Of a DNA stretch of 64,000 nucleotides, positions 9,031 through 19,952 are shown in pieces. This stretch comes from Chondrus crispus (Eukaryota; Rhodophyta; Florideophyceae; Gigartinales; Gigartinaceae): positions 40,393-104,392 of the forward strand of contig NW_005178942.1 of NCBI RefSeq assembly GCF_000350225.1, written 5' to 3'. Made by a program: the position numbers and the translations under genes. The notes under the pieces were generated by a model. The model was not told where the DNA came from. It saw nothing but the letters and a program-made list of their open reading frames with translations, and did not search any database. The first letter of the stretch is position 1, and the number at the start of each line of letters is the position of its first letter.

Positions 9031-10708
9031 TTAGAGCTCCTCTAACGACGGCATCCCCACGATGACGTCGTACGGTGTTCCCGTAACGACAAGGAAGTCC
9101 ATCATGCTCACCAGTCCCCCAAAGGAGACGGGGACCTGGCGCAGTGATCCAACACAAGGGGAGCTCTTCCCATCTGCCACAGTGATGTGTTTCTTCGTAC
9201 TTTCTGGCGTCAGAGAAAGTCTCTTCATGAGGTGCGGTGACATGATGTTCGGCACCGCACCCGAATCCAGTAGTGCTTGAGCATCAGTTCCATAAACTTG
9301 AACAGTAACTACCCGAAGACGCCTGGGAAGACATCCGTGTGGCCCGCAAACCCGCGAGAACGCCCCAATCTCCTGGATAGAAGGCGCTTCATCTCCTTCC
9401 TTGCTCCTTCAGCGTCTCCACGGACAATTTGTCCAAATGTTAGACCAGACGGCGCATTCGCCAGCTCTGACACGACGTTGTACTTGCCAACGTGCTCCTG
9501 GAGTGCCGCCTTCTTTGAAACATTCTTCTTCTTCTGGCGTGCAGGCTTCACTCTCGGCACTCTCAGCGGCTCATTCCAGGGGATAGTTCCCCTAGGAGCT
9601 ACTGGAGTGGGATTCAGCAGCCTCGGGATCGAAACTTCTTCACGGTTCTTCGACTGCTTCGGCAAGGCCTCTCCTTCGGCGTTGCGTTTCGTAGCTGCCA
9701 CCAATTCTCCCTTGGTGGTCTCAGTTATGACCGTGACTTGCTTCGAGTCTCTGGTGGCCTTGTCACCGGCGTCGTTGGCAGAATCGCCTGCTTTGGGGCC
9801 ATAAGCGCTTCCTGCGCCAGCGTTACCTTGAGGACGTGCATGAGCCACATTCTTTCTAGCAAGCGGGACCAGCAAGTCTCCGTCGTGTGTCCAATCTTCC
9901 CACACGTTGGGCAACGAGTATCACGGTGTGGGTTGGAACGACAACGAGTCGCTGAATGCCCTGGTTCCTTGCAATAGGAACATGTCCAACTCGTATCACT
10001 GTCCCCTGGCGTCTGTCGTTTCTTCATCATCAGTGACAGTTCCGCCAGCTGGTTGGTGATGGCGTCAACCTTGTTCTCCAGCTTTTCCTGTCGAGGATCC
10101 ACATCAGAACGCACCAGTACGCGTTTGGGCGTCACAGGTTCAACGGACTGCGCAGCAGTTTTCGCCGCCTTGAAGGCGTCACGGCCTGCAGCAAAGTCCT
10201 TCACGGTCTTCATCAGTTCTTCGTACGTCGTCGGAGAACGATAGATCGCAAACTGAGCAACATCCAAATGTGCCATTACGGCATTGCGAAGCAAGCCGTA
10301 CTTTGCCTCGTCGTTGAAACCAGCCCTTCTGTAGAGCTTGTCCATTTCATCCATCGAAGTAAGCAAGTTCCCACCATCCAGTCGGCAACTCATAGCCTTC
10401 TGGATGTTTTCTTCTGGCCTCGGTGCCTCCGTAAAACGGTCAGACAGGGCGCTCTTCACACCGTCCCAGTTACTGGCGGCCTCGGTCAGACTCCCATTAT
10501 GACTATACGTTTCATAGTAATAGTCGAACGCGGCACCCTCGAGGTGGCATAGGATAGCTCCTGCCTTCTCCTCGTCAGGCTTGCCACGCATAATGATGTT
10601 CTCGTATACGAACAGAAACTTGGAAACATCTGACCCGTTCGACCCATCGTAGGTAACAGGGTTAGGGCCCGCACTTGTGTCTGCGTCGGCCCTCCACAAG
10701 AGTACCAT
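9031..10708 (-). other. element 1 gag and protease region
   Basis: Minus-strand coding sequence starting at the ATG at 10708 (MVLLWRADAD), two bases beyond the LTR. The capsid-like part includes AGFNDEAKYGLLRNAV, which is shared with element 2. Two retroviral-type zinc knuckles follow: CSYCKEPGHSATRC and CPTCGKIGHTTETC (C-x2-C-x4-H-x4-C). A basic linker leads to an aspartic-protease-like stretch ending in DVIVGMPSLEEL. Gag packages the element RNA and the protease matures the particle. This part of the element appears to carry one or two breaks. Confidence 0.85.
10691..10707 (-). promoter_or_regulatory. putative primer-binding site, element 1
   Basis: On the minus strand TGGTACTCTTGTGGAGG lies three bases after the 5' LTR. 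The same 17 bases stand in the same place in elements 2 and 4. As the complement of a tRNA 3' end it gives CCA, discriminator A, U72, and C at position 61, as real tRNAs require. The gag ATG uses its first bases (A-TGG). Confidence 0.7.
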
Positions 10709-10710
10709 GT

Positions 10711-10975
10711 TGTCGGTGAAAATGGGGGAGGCGTTTCTGGGGAGCGTGCCGTTCGTGGTGAGGGTTGGCCGAGTGTCGTCCCCCATTCCCCGCAGCGCCC
10801 GTCACCCTCTCTCTTTTATTTCTACGAAATTCCTTCCAGAAGCGTCCACGCATCCGGCCCGGATTCCGCCGGGCCGTCCGCGTGCGCTTCTCTAAAATTC
10901 AAATAAAATCTCGGACTACAGAATAAAATCTCCCTCTACAGTAAAATGCAAATATTTCCCTAAAAATATCTCACA
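10711..10975 (-). repeat. 5' LTR of element 1
   Basis: A 265-bp copy of 3731-3995 with about three differences, followed on the right by the GTGGT duplication. The upstream continuation of the gag reading frame runs open through part of the LTR. Confidence 0.93.
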
Positions 10976-11081
10976 GTGGTGCACACGCGAAGGCGGGACG
11001 ACGGAGAAGGGGTTTTAGCAGGGGTGGTGTGCTTCGGTACCACTCCCCTGCTACCCGTTTCTTTTGGTCGCAAGTTCAATT

Positions 11082-11366
11082 NNNNNNNNNNNNNNNNNNN
11101 NNNNNNNNNNNNNNNNNNNNNNNNNNNNNNNNNNNNNNNNNNNNNNNNNNNNNNNNNNNNNNNNNNNNNNNNNNNNNNNNNNNNNNNNNNNNNNNNNNNN
11201 NNNNNNNNNNNNNNNNNNNNNNNNNNNNNNNNNNNNNNNNNNNNNNNNNNNNNNNNNNNNNNNNNNNNNNNNNNNNNNNNNNNNNNNNNNNNNNNNNNNN
11301 NNNNNNNNNNNNNNNNNNNNNNNNNNNNNNNNNNNNNNNNNNNNNNNNNNNNNNNNNNNNNNNNNN
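11082..11366. other. assembly gap (N run)
   Basis: 285 unknown bases, followed by a C homopolymer, a usual cause of such gaps. The flanks at 10981-11081 and 11367-11480 hold no recognised gene. Confidence 0.99.
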
Positions 11367-11482
11367 TCCCCCCCCCCCCCCCCGGACTCCGGTGCCGTCT
11401 TCCACCCCTCGTGCACCGCGTCATGACAGCAATAGTAGTCAGTTGCTGTCACTAAAGACACCCCACCTCCCCTCAGCGGCTT

Positions 11483-13759
11483 GTGGCCCCCTTCGAACGG
11501 ATCCGGAAATGTCCGTCCCTCCCGGAAGATGCGGCGCACCAATCCAGACGTCCAGCGGTGCCCGGAATCTGTGTCGCCAAAGCGCACGGCGGGATCAAGC
11601 AGTGCGAGAGGTGTAGTGCTCACTGTCAATGCGCAGTGAAAAGAAGCCAATACTGGGTCTCGACGGTAACTAAGGCTCCGAGTCCGTCAGAAGAGCCCAG
11701 CCTCCACTGCCTGGCACTGGAGGCCGCCCCCCGGGACACACAGTCCTTGTCGACTATCGCTACGAGCGGCGATCCCGGAGCCGGCAAGGTGCTGCACTCC
11801 TCAGGCATGCAGTGGGTTCCCGTCAAGCCCCACTCCTGGCAGGCGAGGTCCCGAACTGTCTGGCCAGATCCCGCATCAAGCTGGCGCATCAAGTGGGTGC
11901 CGGACAGATGTGATGGTAGCCGTTCACTTTTAGAGATGGGAGCCCCAGACGTCAGCAGGTACGTCGGACCGCCTTCGTTCAACTCGTTTGGTAGAAACGC
12001 TCGCGCGAATATCAAGGAAAATGCGGAGGCGGGAAAAAAGTACTGCTTGTCCGTGGTCGAGCATTCTTGCTCTGACGCGTGCAAAGCTTTTTGTCCGTGG
12101 GATTTTGTGGGATGGTCGTCCAGCGACCTCATGTTCTGCGGCACGATTTCAGACCCATTCCCGAAGGGTGGCGGAGTTAGAATTCGCGGGCGGGGGCTGT
12201 ACTACTACAACTCTGGAGTGGCCGTTAGTGTCAAGCGAGTCTCCGACCTCTCGGTCAACCCGTGGTCTCGCGCTAGGCGGGGCTGGAGATGGCGGGCAGC
12301 GAGGGCGACGCGAGCGGCCGGACAGTTTGTAAGCCTAGTGGCTAGCGGCAGAGTCAGGCTGGTCGGCAGCAACGAAGCTAGCGAGCGTGACGAGGGGCCT
12401 GTTGACGTGATATTCGACCAACCGCTGCCCCACCTGCCTGGCTGGCCAGTACCCGCCGGTTGTTGTGTCGTTGACGTAAGGGGTGTGGAATGGTGGCAGG
12501 ACTGTAGGACTCCTCTCTCAGGTGGCTGCCCTGCGGTCAGCATCATACAGACGCATTTGTATCCGTGCGGCCTTGAGCCAGTAGCCTCCGGGCAGCGCGC
12601 TCAAGGACTCGCGGCAACGGCGGAGTACGGGGAGAACTTCCTCGGTCTCCCAGTCGAGCAATGTGTGAAACTGGGGGAAGTGGGTTCGGCAACTCTGCTG
12701 GCGCGGGAGGCTGACCTCTCCTATTTGCGAGCGGTAGTGGTCAAGCGCGGCAGGCATGATGTCGAGAGCGACGTGTCCTCCAAGGCTGGCCAGGAGTTAA
12801 TCGCTTGCGAGAGTGATAAGGTGCTCGCCTTCACCCATCTCGACGTGTTTTGGGAGGAGTCCGTAAAGAGAGTGCTTCCTCGGAGCTTCACCGCCGCGGC
12901 CTTGCCTGACGCGGCCAGCGAGACAGACCCTGTACTCAGAGTGTGTGGATCAACCCTGCATGAGATTATAGACTATTGTCTGCCCGGGGAGCGCAGTCTC
13001 GCGAATGTGGTCACAGTGGGAGACCTGCTAACAGCTGCCGGGCTTGACACCGACCTTGCAGGTGCGCGGACAGCGGAGGAATTCGTCCTGTGCGGTGATA
13101 ATCTGGACGGTATGCCCCGAGCCATCCCACACACTGGGGGGTCCGACTCATCACTGGCGGATTTGGAGGACCTGGACCGACGAATGCGCGAGCTCGAGCC
13201 CCTCGAGGGAGAGAGCGCAGAACCTGGAAGCTCCAGCCATGCCCAGTCCGAGGCGGTTGTAGCCTGCAGGGGGCCCTACTTTACACGGGACGGCGGCGCA
13301 AGTGGAGACTGCGCGACCGCAGAAGTGGTGCTCGATTCCCATAAGGAGACAAGGGTCCCCACTGGGCCAGTGGTGACCGAGTACAGTAGGATACTCGAGG
13401 GGCGGAGGCGCGCACTCCAAAGTCTGGCAGACGCACGAGGGCCGGGGTGGACGGATGGACCCGACGGCTGCCACCTTCCTAGTGGGAGCAGAATTAATGG
13501 ATCCTCAGGACTGCCCTGCAACTGCTTGTTCTCGCTCAAGTTCGTCGAGCCCGGCGAGGAGGAAGGATGCTCCATTTGCGGAGGGAGCGGACACCACTCG
13601 CCCAACCCTCACCACGAACGGCACGCTCCCCAGAACCGCCACCCCCATTTCACAACCAACACTGACAATGCTTTGCGTGGAGATCTTTTCAGACGACATG
13701 TGAATGGTCACACCGTCTATGCAACTAACTACCCTTCAAGGGTATACGCTAGGTTTTGA
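11483..13759 (+). CDS. long orphan open frame, 758 codons
   Basis: I do not recognise this protein. The open frame has no stop for 758 codons. Its first in-frame ATG is at 11807, so either the start is there (about 650 residues) or an upstream exon is lost near the assembly gap. It contains GDPGAGKV near codon 96, which resembles a Walker A loop but lacks the final Ser/Thr. It also has Trp- and Cys-rich patches (SCSDACKAFCPWDFVGWSSSD) and a paired-Cys motif near the end (CSICGGSGHH, after CNCLF). The frame runs into a fragment of the element 1 type LTR at 13589-13667, so its last 55 or so codons are element-derived. The setting between two element 1 type LTR sequences suggests mobile cargo, but that is inference. 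Membrane segments are not evident. Confidence 0.5.
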   Translation: MAPFERIRKCPSLPEDAAHQSRRPAVPGICVAKAHGGIKQCERCSAHCQCAVKRSQYWVSTVTKAPSPSEEPSLHCLALEAAPRDTQSLSTIATSGDPGAGKVLHSSGMQWVPVKPHSWQARSRTVWPDPASSWRIKWVPDRCDGSRSLLEMGAPDVSRYVGPPSFNSFGRNARANIKENAEAGKKYCLSVVEHSCSDACKAFCPWDFVGWSSSDLMFCGTISDPFPKGGGVRIRGRGLYYYNSGVAVSVKRVSDLSVNPWSRARRGWRWRAARATRAAGQFVSLVASGRVRLVGSNEASERDEGPVDVIFDQPLPHLPGWPVPAGCCVVDVRGVEWWQDCRTPLSGGCPAVSIIQTHLYPCGLEPVASGQRAQGLAATAEYGENFLGLPVEQCVKLGEVGSATLLAREADLSYLRAVVVKRGRHDVESDVSSKAGQELIACESDKVLAFTHLDVFWEESVKRVLPRSFTAAALPDAASETDPVLRVCGSTLHEIIDYCLPGERSLANVVTVGDLLTAAGLDTDLAGARTAEEFVLCGDNLDGMPRAIPHTGGSDSSLADLEDLDRRMRELEPLEGESAEPGSSSHAQSEAVVACRGPYFTRDGGASGDCATAEVVLDSHKETRVPTGPVVTEYSRILEGRRRALQSLADARGPGWTDGPDGCHLPSGSRINGSSGLPCNCLFSLKFVEPGEEEGCSICGGSGHHSPNPHHERHAPQNRHPHFTTNTDNALRGDLFRRHVNGHTVYATNYPSRVYARF
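13589..13667 (+). repeat. fragment of element 1 type LTR
   Basis: About 80 bases match the 3' end of the element 1 LTR in plus orientation (CCAACCCTCACCACGAACGG, then CACGCTCCCCAGAA and CCCCCAT). It is diverged, and no target duplication or second LTR was found nearby. Confidence 0.7.
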
Positions 13760-14639
13760 AGAAACATGTTCGCCAGAGTGCCAAAGCGCTTCTTCATGCG
13801 AGCTTTTGGAGTATTCTGGAGGGAGGCCTAGTTTCGCACAGGGACGCAGGCAATCATACTAAAATCCCAGCTTTGGCAATGCGGCAGCTTTTACTTAAAA
13901 GTCTTTTCATGCAGAGCACAAAGACGTCTTGAACAAAGCATTTGCAAAAGTGGCCATTTCCTACCCAGAGACTAGCTAGCACTGTAGTGCAGTACGAAGC
14001 TTCGAGGTTGATTGTGCATGGTGCTTGTACAAAACGCATCCGCTTTTTTGAGATAATGTTGCGTTTAGGGGGGCGATCAGGTGCATTTTGGTGGCAACAG
14101 AAGGGTGAAATTGACTTTTCTGTTTTAGGGGGTTAGGGGATGAGCGCTTTGTTGTTAAGAACGCGTCCAAGCCCTCAGGGCGCGACGCAGTGTGTGTATG
14201 ACGCGCTGGTATCTGAAGGGCATGGTGCCGACCTGAAGCAATGTAGACCTCGCACCGCGGGGCCCTGCCATTCATTCAGTGATCCCTGGCTCATTAATAG
14301 TCGCAAGCCGCTAAATCGCTTCGAAAAATTCAATTCCCTCAACTCCGCTGAATTTTGCGCAAAAATCAGGGGTGCGGGGTTCAATTGTCACACGCCAGCC
14401 TGCCCTCGTCCTCCGCTGTTCTCAACTTCTGAGCTACAGTAATAAAAGTGCTGCAGATTAGACCGCGACGATCTGATCTCCAGGGCCCAGATACCTAACC
14501 TAACCCCCCCCCCCCCACACGTGTCCTACACCACCATCCCCAGCAGCTCGAAGCCCTTTCCTTCCGCCCCTCCTCTCTTCTTAACTCTGCCCACACTCGC
14601 CTCCGCACCGCCTGTTTGCAAACAGCCCACCGCCCCACC
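13760..14639. other. intergenic, no gene seen
   Basis: Mixed sequence with short, unconvincing frames. The last 130 bases before the PPR start are C-rich, typical of leaders in this window (a C run at 14507-14517). Confidence 0.5.
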
Positions 14640-16224
14640 ATGCCGTCCCCTTCCTTCATCCCGCAGGCCACCTTCCTGCGTCCCGCTGTCGCCCCCCGCT
14701 CTATCTGCGCTCGCCACCCCCTGCCGCGTCGGCGTCTGTGCACGCGCCGCCAGCACTTGCACCCCGTCGCCACCGTCCGCGACCTCCATGTCGACCACAC
14801 ACGAGACCAGCCGGTCAGCCTCGATGACTCCGGGGATTCGGAGCATGTCTGGCGCCGCCAGAACGCCTCCCTCGTCACGGAGGCCAACCGCCACGGCGTC
14901 GACGCCGCCGTCGAAATGCTCTGGAACTTGAGCCAGGACGGCATCGCTGTCACCCAGAATTTCAATCAAGTCGTCAGCTTGCTCGCCTCCAAGGGCCGCT
15001 TTGATGACGGCCTCGAGCTCGCCTGTGAGGCGGGGAGGAGGGGCGTCGCTAATATTATCACTTTTCGCCCCCTTATGAAGTCTTGCTGCTCAAGGGGCGA
15101 TGGGAGGGGGGGGAAGAAGGTATGGAAAATCATGGTCCAGTACGGCATTGATGGGGATATGTTTTTGTATGCAGAGCTTATGGGTGCCTTGGTCAGGGCA
15201 CAAGATATGGCCTCAGCTCAGAAAGTCCTCAACTCCTTGCATGACTCTGGGAGAAGGCCGCATATTATTTTGTATAATACGTTGCTCAAAGGCTATGCGA
15301 AGAGGGCAAACGTGAGGCGCGGGTTTGAGATTATTAAGATTATCGAGGAGGCCGGAATTAAGCCCGATGAAACGGTACGTGCTTTAACGTTTTTGAGTTT
15401 GCCTTGGCGCGAACAACCTCGCCTTTTTCTAATTGTCTACTCTTTCTGTTTCGTTGTGTATCATTTTCTGGTATGTGAATGCTTTACAGACGTTCAACAC
15501 ACTGCTCAATATCTGCGTTAGGGCAAAAGATCAAAGGTCTCTTGATCAAGCTATGAGCCTCATGCACAAGCACAAAGTCAAGCCAGGTGCGCCCACGTTT
15601 AACACACTCCTCAAGCTTTACGCCCGCGCCGGTAAATTCGACCACGCTCTGGCCATCTACGAGGAAATGCAGCAGACAGTCGAGCCATCTATTGTCACGT
15701 TCAACACCATGATTGATGGGTGCGCGCACCGCGGGGACATGGAGCAAGCTGTAAAGTTCTTCGATGAAATGATAGAACGAGGGATGAATCCGGATATTTG
15801 CACTATGACGTCTCTCTTGAAAGGTTTTGGGCGGGCCCGAGACCCGCAGAGAGCAGTCCAGCTATACGAAGCCATGAAGCAAGGCGGTTATCAAATCGAG
15901 GAGAGGACCAGGTATGCTGTGATCAATGCCTGCTTACGCGGTAACGATCGGGAAAATGCGCGACGTTTGATGCGTGAAATGCTTGAGACCGGTCTCACTA
16001 TTCGTGCGCGAACGTGGATATGGATGCTGGAAAGCGATATATGGGCCGACGATGAGAATGCTGCGTTGCAGACTTTGCGCTATATGATCAGTTCTGGAGC
16101 AAGGCTTGATTCGCAAAGCAAGGGTTTGTTCATCAAGGAAGTACGTGATCGGGGCGGCTTTCTTCGCTTTCAGCGAGAATTGAAGGCTGCTCGGACGTCT
16201 GATGGCCACGACAGAAAAGACTAG
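14640..16224 (+). CDS. pentatricopeptide repeat (PPR) protein, organelle RNA factor
   Basis: Exon 1 is 14640-15374 and exon 2 is 15490-16224, 489 residues in all. The intron (15375-15489) has donor GTACGT and acceptor TTTACAG in phase 0, and splicing restores a PPR repeat (KPDET, then TFNTLL). The ATG at 14640 has a good context (CACCATGCC). The first 50 or so residues are Arg/Pro/Ser rich with few acids, a plastid or mitochondrial transit peptide. Tandem 35-residue helical repeats follow, for example ILYNTLLKGYAKRANVRRGF, PTFNTLLKLYARAGKFDHAL and VTFNTMIDGCAHRGDMEQAV. PPR proteins bind organelle RNA base by base and act in processing, stability or translation. The repeats are of the plain P type, with no DYW or SMR tail seen. 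The RNA target cannot be read from sequence here. Confidence 0.93.
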
Positions 16225-16616
16225 TCTGTGTGTAGGGAGCGGGATGACGGGCAGATGTCTAATATGTCGGTGGCAAACCAGTAGGTTGCCATTGCCGAAT
16301 ATGCGTACATGTAGGGGCAGAAACGACAACTGGCCCCTAGCTATTAGTTACGTGACTGAGCGAAACGCGGAAGGGTTTTTGCGGATGCGAGGCAAACTCT
16401 TTTCTCCTACCATTTTTCTGAGAATAATTTGGCGCTGGTTCAGGGAGGCTATCGTGACACGCTTCGTGGAGGGCGCCATGCTGCGAAGGTTCAAACCGCC
16501 AAGCCGATAGAATCAATGCAAACGAGCCACCGCTTCTATTGCTTCGATAAAGCGGTGAATGATTCCGAAGGCAACCTTCTTCATAACTACACGGGTTTAA
16601 GTTAAATGAACAACAT

Positions 16617-17237
16617 TCAGTGAAATTTCTTGTCAATATCTCCATGCATCATCTCTAAGCTCTTCTTGGTGTTCATAATGAGCGAATCTATAGTGAGGCC
16701 GTATTCTTGTAGTTTGACCTGGTACTGCTTGATGAACATCTGAGCCTGGAATTCCTCACTCAACTTCAGTCTTGCGAGAAAGATGGCGAATCGGTCGACA
16801 ACGTCCAAAGCCGACTCGATGTAAATTGTTTTTCCCTCTCGATCAAACGACTGCGCAAAGCATAGAGATCAAACAGGTCAGTACACATTCGGTGTCCCTG
16901 CTCCGGCGCTGGGCAAAAATCGAGCCCCGTGCTGTAACAAAAATAAACTCACTTCATAGCGTGACCCCAGTTTTGCTAGCTCCGCGTAATCGCGCTCCAA
17001 CGCGCCCATTTCCTTGCGCACAATCTCCGACTGCATGAGCTTACTTGTGCTGAAGTCCGGGAAAAACGGGCCGATCATGCGCGTTGGTTGACGCGCTGGT
17101 TGACGCGCAGGCCGGGGCAGAGCGGCGGGCCGTTGCGGGGCGGGGCGCATGGTCGATAAACTCCGCGGGCGGACGCCGGAGAAGCAGGAAGAGCGAAGTG
17201 CCGTCGGCGGGACGAAGGCTGACGTGCGGCGGGACAT
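16617..17237 (-). CDS. DUF1825 family protein, probably plastid-targeted
   Basis: Exon 1 is 17237-16953 and exon 2 is 16850-16617, 172 residues. The intron (16952-16851) has donor GTGAGT and acceptor TTTGCGCAG in phase 0. Joining gives LGSRYESFDREGKTIYIE, matching the DUF1825 pattern LGS-Y-FDREGK. The first 60 or so residues are Ser/Arg/Pro rich (MSRRTSAFVPPTALRSSCF) and look like a plastid transit peptide. The mature part, starting near FFPDFSTSKLMQSEIVRKEM, follows the cyanobacterial family end to end: helix, FDREGK, then FAIFLARLKLSEEFQAQMF and a C-terminal helix. DUF1825 proteins are small and conserved in cyanobacteria, and I know of no established function for them. Plastid origin with transfer to the nucleus is the likely history. 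The gene converges with the PPR gene across a 390-base spacer. Confidence 0.88.
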
Positions 17238-19952
17238 GGTGAGAAGGTCAAAGTGAGGCGTGGCGTCGGGAAGGTGGCTGTGTGCTTGCTTTCCCTTGAG
17301 GCTGTCGAACGATGGAGGTTCGTGACTGCACGCGTTGGTTTGATGTCGATAGGTTGTCGAGGCGAGTTGTAGGCGGGAATGGAGTGAGGCTAGTAAAGTG
17401 AGGGGGGCCGTGTTAACGGCTCAGCGGAATATATTTGTGCCGTCTGTCTGCAATGTTGAAAGATGGGCAGATATGATTTCTTACCATTTGCCGGGGGTGT
17501 GGAGATAGTGGAGGTCAGCAGGAAGCATACTGCCTGCGGGTAGTGCACCAGGCGCTGAGGGGAGCCACTAAGAGGTGGGACTTGTGGCAGGGACTATCTC
17601 TCCAGATTCGCGGAGCCCCAACACTGTTCGGTACAGTACCTTTGGTATCACAGTATCATACCGCACGATACGATTTGCACTGCCCTTCCTGCACCTTTTC
17701 GGAAATTGAATGGATGAGATTGTGTTACAAATTGCAAATATTCCAGAACCGCCGTTTTCTGCAAAAATGTACCACTGGACCGTCTGCTGGCAGACGGTCC
17801 ACCAGTCAAACGTTGTCCGCAAAGTAAACGCTTGTTTTTGGTTGCAGAAACCAAAACTGGTGGGTCGCATTAGTAAATTATAAAACTGGAAATCCAACCA
17901 CGAGTTTTTCACAAGCCGTACATAGCAGGCCTTCTCGATGTCATCATCAACCTGGAAGGTGGTTCAAACCCATCCTCACGTGGCTTTTTGTACAGCCACA
18001 ACCAGTATGGCCGGTGTCTAAGTTTCTATGTGCGCGTTAGGGGCAGACGAGGAGTCCATATTTGCCTTAGAAAGGGGTTGGCGGGGGGTGTGTGACGTTG
18101 TGTGAAGTGCGCGGATGGTTAGAAGAATGGTAGTGGTGTTGTGCAGTTGGAGGCCAAAGTGCTGCAGAGGCTGTCAAAACTCACGTAAAACTCACATGCA
18201 GCGTGTTTTGGAGGTCCTATTGGTTTAGTAAAAGGCGTTGTTCGAAAATATTTCTGCCAGAAAGTATGATCGAACTCGTTGTAAAAACACGCGTTTTCCC
18301 GACTTTGCGGACAACGTTTATATATACTTTAACCTTGACACTCTGAAACGAAGTATGCCAATCCGGTCCTGCTGTAGGTTCATGGAGCAGTTGCAATTGC
18401 TGTCGCACTACTGCTTTCTATGACAATAGAATACATTTTCTGTACTGCTCGGATCCATGAATGAACGTAATCGCAGAACCATGTTCCGGGAATGAAATCC
18501 GCTCTGAGAGCATAGAGCTCTCAGGGAGGCCCTTTTCTGACACTTTCACTCACGCTTCACTGTACATTCCTATCTAACACCGTTCGGACGTACCGCAGTT
18601 CCATACTAGGAACAAGCAAGACTCTTCAAACCTTAATTTCATGGAGGTTCTATACAGGAAGTCTCAGCGTTATCCGAGGGGAAAGGGAGGTGAGGCTTTA
18701 TCAATGCAACTTCGCTTAGTAGCGAACGGACTGACGTGTATTAAAACAAAATTCCTCGTCCAAATGTCTATACCCATCGAAAGTTTCTGTTGTTGCTATG
18801 TGTGTATCACTATTCTGACATAACAGGGGAGAGCATCCGACAGCACTAATCAGACACTAGGTCTACCGTCACCTCCGTGCTGCAAGTATATAACAAGCAT
18901 CTTAGGCCCTTAGTTACGCTTTGCAAGCTGTGTCCTCAGTTCTCACAACCGCTGTTTTCAATGATTCTTATCATTTTCACCTCAAACCATACTCGAAATG
19001 GCTACCCTTCGATAACTATTGGCGGCTTCGTCCGACAACAGAGCTTCAGTAATCTTGTTTGGCTCGCTATGTGCACCGTTTACTTCAGCTCCTGACTACC
19101 GAAGGGAAGCATATCGACATACTCTGTAGGCAGATTTTCCGTCATTCGCACATCGTGTTTGTCACAGTTCCCGGCGTCATGGAAACCCAGTGCGATTGTG
19201 CTGTGAAAAACAGAAGCGCAATGTGGGACGTCCTAAGATCTAAACTACTGAATCAGGTTCTGATCAAAGTAGTAGTCGAATTGTGCTGTAGCAGGACACA
19301 GAGAAACGCAAACAGGTATGCATGACAGCATCCAAATATTCTCTTTGTTGGCTGCAGTACATCCTCCCCTCGTCAAATGTTTCTTTTGAAGGCAAGAAAA
19401 AGCTCAATACATTAGTCTTAACAGAAGTGCCGTTCTCGATACATTGCATCATCGTGATGACAAGCTTCAACTGTGCGTCTTTTCGCTCAGTAAAAGGTGA
19501 GAGCGGAAAAGCGGTTATATCAGTAGGAGGCAGCCGAATTGCTAAGATCAAAATAAGTTTCGCTACTTGCTTTACACCTGCGTCTATCAGTTAGCCATCT
19601 TCGCGAGAGACTAGGGGTGATAACTGAACACATGATCTCAGGTGTGTACGAAGCCGCTAGTCTAGACTAGCATACTGCATTAACACGGCTGTTTGAATAC
19701 TGCGTCGAGTAGGGCCGGGTGTCTGTCCCGTTGGGCAAGTATACCTATCCTCAGTCAAGCGCACAGCCGGAGCACAGGGCACCTGTTGCCCAATGGTTAC
19801 ATTATGAGCTTGCGTTTTTTTATTATTCGTCTTCATATGGGCACAGGCACCGGCAAATCCCTCTCGATGCGAATGCTGGATATGTAGAGAGGCTGAAAAG
19901 GCCGAAGAGACAATCATCGACGGTACCGACAAGCATCGGCGCACCTCCATGC
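17238..19952. other. intergenic, no gene seen
   Basis: About 2.7 kb of mixed to AT-rich sequence. The open frames are short on both strands and without recognisable domains. Small inverted repeats occur, such as GTCTGCTGGCAGACGGTCC near 17780. Confidence 0.5.

Larger units (their letters stand above)
3731..10975 (-). mobile_element. Ty3/Gypsy LTR retrotransposon, element 1, nearly whole
   Basis: A 7,245-bp element reading on the minus strand, bounded by 265-bp direct repeats that start TG and end CA. The 5-bp flank GTGGT occurs at 3726-3730 and 10976-10980, a target-site duplication. The two LTRs differ at about three positions, so the insertion is young. The order on the minus strand is LTR, primer-binding site, gag with two zinc knuckles, aspartic protease, reverse transcriptase, RNase H, integrase, then a 2-kb region carrying antisense coding frames, a polypurine tract and the 3' LTR. 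The integrase has no chromodomain, unlike elements 3 and 4. The element looks nearly whole, with perhaps one or two breaks in the gag-protease part. Confidence 0.93.

Noticed and set aside
11762-11810. Walker A-like GDPGAGKV in the orphan frame
   Set aside because: The last position should be Ser or Thr after the Lys, and no Walker B or other ATPase motif follows.
14340-14400. Possible tRNA-like T-arm (GGGGTTCAATTGTCAC)
   Set aside because: No acceptor stem, D-arm or anticodon arm can be placed at the right distances.
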